NCBI GenBank assembly: GCA_003153055.1
Contig: PMBV01000116.1
Location: 8,343-32,757 of the forward strand
Direction: 5' to 3'
Length of the DNA: 24,415 nt
Source: Myxococcales bacterium
Lineage (GTDB): Bacteria; Myxococcota; Myxococcia; Myxococcales; Myxococcaceae
Positions within the stretch are counted from its first letter, which is position 1; the number at the start of each line of letters is the position of its first letter. A model generated the notes under the pieces. It was not told the DNA's origin and did no database searches. It saw only the letters and a list, made by a program, of their open reading frames with translations. The position numbers and the translations under genes are program-made. This document shows, piece after piece, positions 22,869 through 24,415 of the stretch.

Positions 22869-23354
22869 GTGCAGCCTACCGCGAAGCTCTCGCTCCCCTC
22901 GAATCCTCCCACGCTCGTCCTCGTGTCGCCCCAGATCCCTCCCAACACGGGCAATGTCGCGCGGCTGTGCGCCTGTACGGGGCTCAAGCTCATCTTGGTC
23001 GAGCCCTTGGGCTTCTCGATCGCCGACAAGGAGCTCAAACGCGCGGGCCTCGACTACTGGGACAAGGTCTTCTTGCGCCTGTACCCTTCATGGCAGGCCT
23101 ACGCCGATGATACCCAGCCCGCCCGCCGCTTCTTCTTCAGCGCCCGGGCTGAAACAGGCCTGTGGCAGGTGCGCTTCAACCCCGGCGACCACCTCGTCTT
23201 CGGCGCCGAGACCACCGGGCTTACGGAGGAGATCCTGGCCTCGGGCCTGGGCACGGCCGTCACGATTCCCATGCTCGAGGACCGGCGATCGCTCAACCTG
23301 TCCACGGCGGTCGGAGTCGTCGCCTATGAGGCGCTGCGGCAACTTTGCGGGTAA
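22869..23354 (+). CDS. trmL: tRNA (cytidine(34)-2'-O)-methyltransferase TrmL
   Basis: The 161-residue protein is a minimal SPOUT methyltransferase. TrmL methylates the 2'-O of the wobble nucleotide 34 in certain tRNA-Leu species. It shows SPQIPPNTGNVARLC at the N-terminus, LVFGAETTGL in the middle, and the knot region IPMLEDRRSLNLSTAVGVVAYEALRQL. Length and motif order match TrmL. The start used is GTG at 22869, giving about 14 residues before the conserved core; a shorter form from a later GTG is possible. It ends 12 bases before the next gene on the same strand. Confidence 0.92.
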   Translation: MQPTAKLSLPSNPPTLVLVSPQIPPNTGNVARLCACTGLKLILVEPLGFSIADKELKRAGLDYWDKVFLRLYPSWQAYADDTQPARRFFFSARAETGLWQVRFNPGDHLVFGAETTGLTEEILASGLGTAVTIPMLEDRRSLNLSTAVGVVAYEALRQLCG

Positions 23355-23366
23355 GATCAAGGGGCA

Positions 23367-24415
23367 ATGGTTCGAAATGTGGAGGTCGCCGAGGCGCTCT
23401 TACGGGCCCACCAGGAACGGGCCACCGGTTGGGTGACGTGTATTCGGGGTGATCGAACCTCGAGGATCGGCTTTCGGAACGGGGATCTCGTGTCCCTGGA
23501 CCTCCAATTTGGATTCCAGTCGCCCGTCGCGGCGCTCATCGGCGCCGGCCGGCTCGACCTCGGCCAACTCGACGCCTTGTGGGCCAGCGGTGAGGCGAGC
23601 TCGCCTTCGGGCCAGATGCTCGAGGAGCTTGGCGTGTCGAATGATGACGCCGAGACCGAACGCGTCCTCGCCAGCGTCCGACAGCTCCTCGGCCAGACCG
23701 AGCAGGTTCACTTCGAGCCCGCCGAGGTCACGGAGCAGGTCGTCGTGCCAGGCGCTCGCGTGGTGCGGACGGCGTGGGAGTCGCTGGGCGCCATCAGCAC
23801 GCCCCCAGGATTGGTCCGCTTGGTGCGCACCGACCAGTTGGATCGGTGGTTGGTGGATGCCAACGACCGGGCATGGCTCGATGAGCTCCGGGAGTGGCGG
23901 CCTCTTGCCGAGGTCGAGCCTCAGCGCCGAGGGTTGCTCGCCCTCCTTGCTCGAAGTGGGGCGGTCGAGTGGATGGACTCCGAGACGTGGGAGCGGCGTC
24001 AGGAGGAGGAGCGGGCTCGTCAGGCGGCGGAGGAGTGGGCCCGCCGTGAGGCTGAGGCGATCGCCAGGCAGGAGGCCGAGGAGCGGGCCGAGCGAGAGGC
24101 GCAGCTGAGGGCACGCCTGGAGGCCGAGGAGAAGGCCCGCCGCGAGGCAGAGGAGCAGGCGCGTCGAGAGGCGGAGGAGCAGGCGCGTCGCGAGGCGGAG
24201 GAGCAGGCGCGTCGCGAGGCCGAGGAGCAGGCCCGTCGCGAAGCGGAGGAACAGGCCCGTCGCGAGGCAGAGGAACAAGCCCGTCGCGAGGCCGAGGAGC
24301 AAGCCCGCCGCGAGGCAGAGGAGCAGGCTCGTCGCGAAGCTGAGGAGCAGGCCCGTCGCGAAGCTGAGGAGAAGGCCCGTCGCGAAGCTGAGGAGAAGGC
24401 CCGTCGCGAGGCAGA
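23367..24415 (+). CDS. DUF4388-like domain plus long Arg/Glu/Ala helical repeat, 3' end beyond window
   Basis: The frame stays open for 349 codons to the window end. Residues about 1-80 (VTCIRGDRTSRIGFRNGDLVSLDL ... GRLDLGQLDALW) resemble the DUF4388/PATAN-type domain of deltaproteobacterial regulators, with a basic first strand and a gain-of-function-like 'lower threshold' helix pattern. A mixed segment of about 130 residues follows. From about residue 215 the chain becomes highly charged, then an almost exact 8-residue repeat ARREAEEQ. Such sequence forms a single alpha helix or coiled coil. ATG has AAGGGG just before it. Function is unknown; large helical proteins of this kind are frequent in myxobacteria. 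The opposite-strand open frames here are shadows. Confidence 0.8.
   Translation, partial: MVRNVEVAEALLRAHQERATGWVTCIRGDRTSRIGFRNGDLVSLDLQFGFQSPVAALIGAGRLDLGQLDALWASGEASSPSGQMLEELGVSNDDAETERVLASVRQLLGQTEQVHFEPAEVTEQVVVPGARVVRTAWESLGAISTPPGLVRLVRTDQLDRWLVDANDRAWLDELREWRPLAEVEPQRRGLLALLARSGAVEWMDSETWERRQEEERARQAAEEWARREAEAIARQEAEERAEREAQLRARLEAEEKARREAEEQARREAEEQARREAEEQARREAEEQARREAEEQARREAEEQARREAEEQARREAEEQARREAEEQARREAEEKARREAEEKARREA
24135..24415 (+). repeat. 24-bp tandem repeat, eleven full copies to window edge
   Basis: Units begin every 24 bases from 24135; eleven are complete and a 17-base twelfth reaches the end. Each encodes ARREAEEQ or ARREAEEK. Copies differ mainly at third codon positions (CGC/CGT, GAG/GAA, GCG/GCA/GCT), so the protein repeat is more constant than the DNA, suggesting selection on the helix. 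The array continues beyond the window. Confidence 0.95.

Noticed and set aside
23400..24302. Long minus-strand open frame rich in Leu
   Set aside because: It is the complement of the Glu/Arg repeat; low-complexity residues come from the other strand's codons, with no family motif.
24135..24415. CRISPR-like periodic repeats, also seen at 4010-4163
   Set aside because: Units are directly adjacent with no spacers, are multiples of three, and lie inside well-supported protein frames.

Overview
The window is GC-rich, densely coded DNA that looks like a myxobacterium (Myxococcota). The taxonomic argument rests on a DUF2378-type protein (18030-18569), a family known almost only from myxobacteria. 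An FHA-GGDEF protein and a long Arg/Glu-rich helical repeat protein fit the same group. No tRNA, rRNA, IS element, phage gene or CRISPR array was seen. All calls come from reading the sequence and its translations; no database search was run.

Left end (1-2070, minus strand): a Calvin-cycle operon read as fructose-bisphosphatase, then phosphoribulokinase, then transketolase, the last running off the window edge. The phosphoribulokinase keeps its catalytic residues. The fructose-bisphosphatase has lost several metal-binding residues. An AT-rich divergent promoter region (2071-2219) separates this operon from a sulfide:quinone oxidoreductase gene (plus strand) and a coupled 53-residue protein. 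An exported protein with 24-bp tandem repeats follows.

Sulfur block (4712-12931, minus strand): a membrane-anchored cytochrome with 12 candidate haem c sites, a small ArsR-type regulator with an AT-rich palindrome just upstream, then a tightly packed polysulfide/thiosulfate-reductase-like complex: Tat-exported molybdopterin subunit, four-cluster Fe-S subunit (two apparent frameshifts in the given sequence) and 10-helix NrfD/PsrC subunit. Two YeeE/YedE sulfur-transport-type membrane proteins and a rhodanese-fold exported protein complete it. That last protein lacks the catalytic Cys but carries a CXXCH motif. With the sulfide:quinone oxidoreductase and the Calvin genes, this suggests sulfur-based energy metabolism linked to CO2 fixation. 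RuBisCO is not in the window, so autotrophy is an inference.

Right half (13035-24415): mostly housekeeping and lineage-specific genes. They are an FHA-GGDEF diguanylate cyclase with a small tail-anchored protein; an RlmK-like rRNA methyltransferase; a cystathionine gamma-synthase/lyase in a three-gene overlapping cluster with an exported Cys-rich protein and the DUF2378 protein; a putative outer-membrane protein; an AmgK-like sugar kinase coupled to a sugar-phosphate nucleotidyltransferase (cell-wall sugar recycling type); a PP2C phosphatase with a DUF192 protein; TrmL; and the start of a protein with a long 8-residue helical repeat that leaves the window.

The most interesting part is the sulfur block, especially the CXXCH rhodanese-fold protein, the YeeE pair inside the reductase operon and the 12-haem cytochrome, together with the altered fructose-bisphosphatase.
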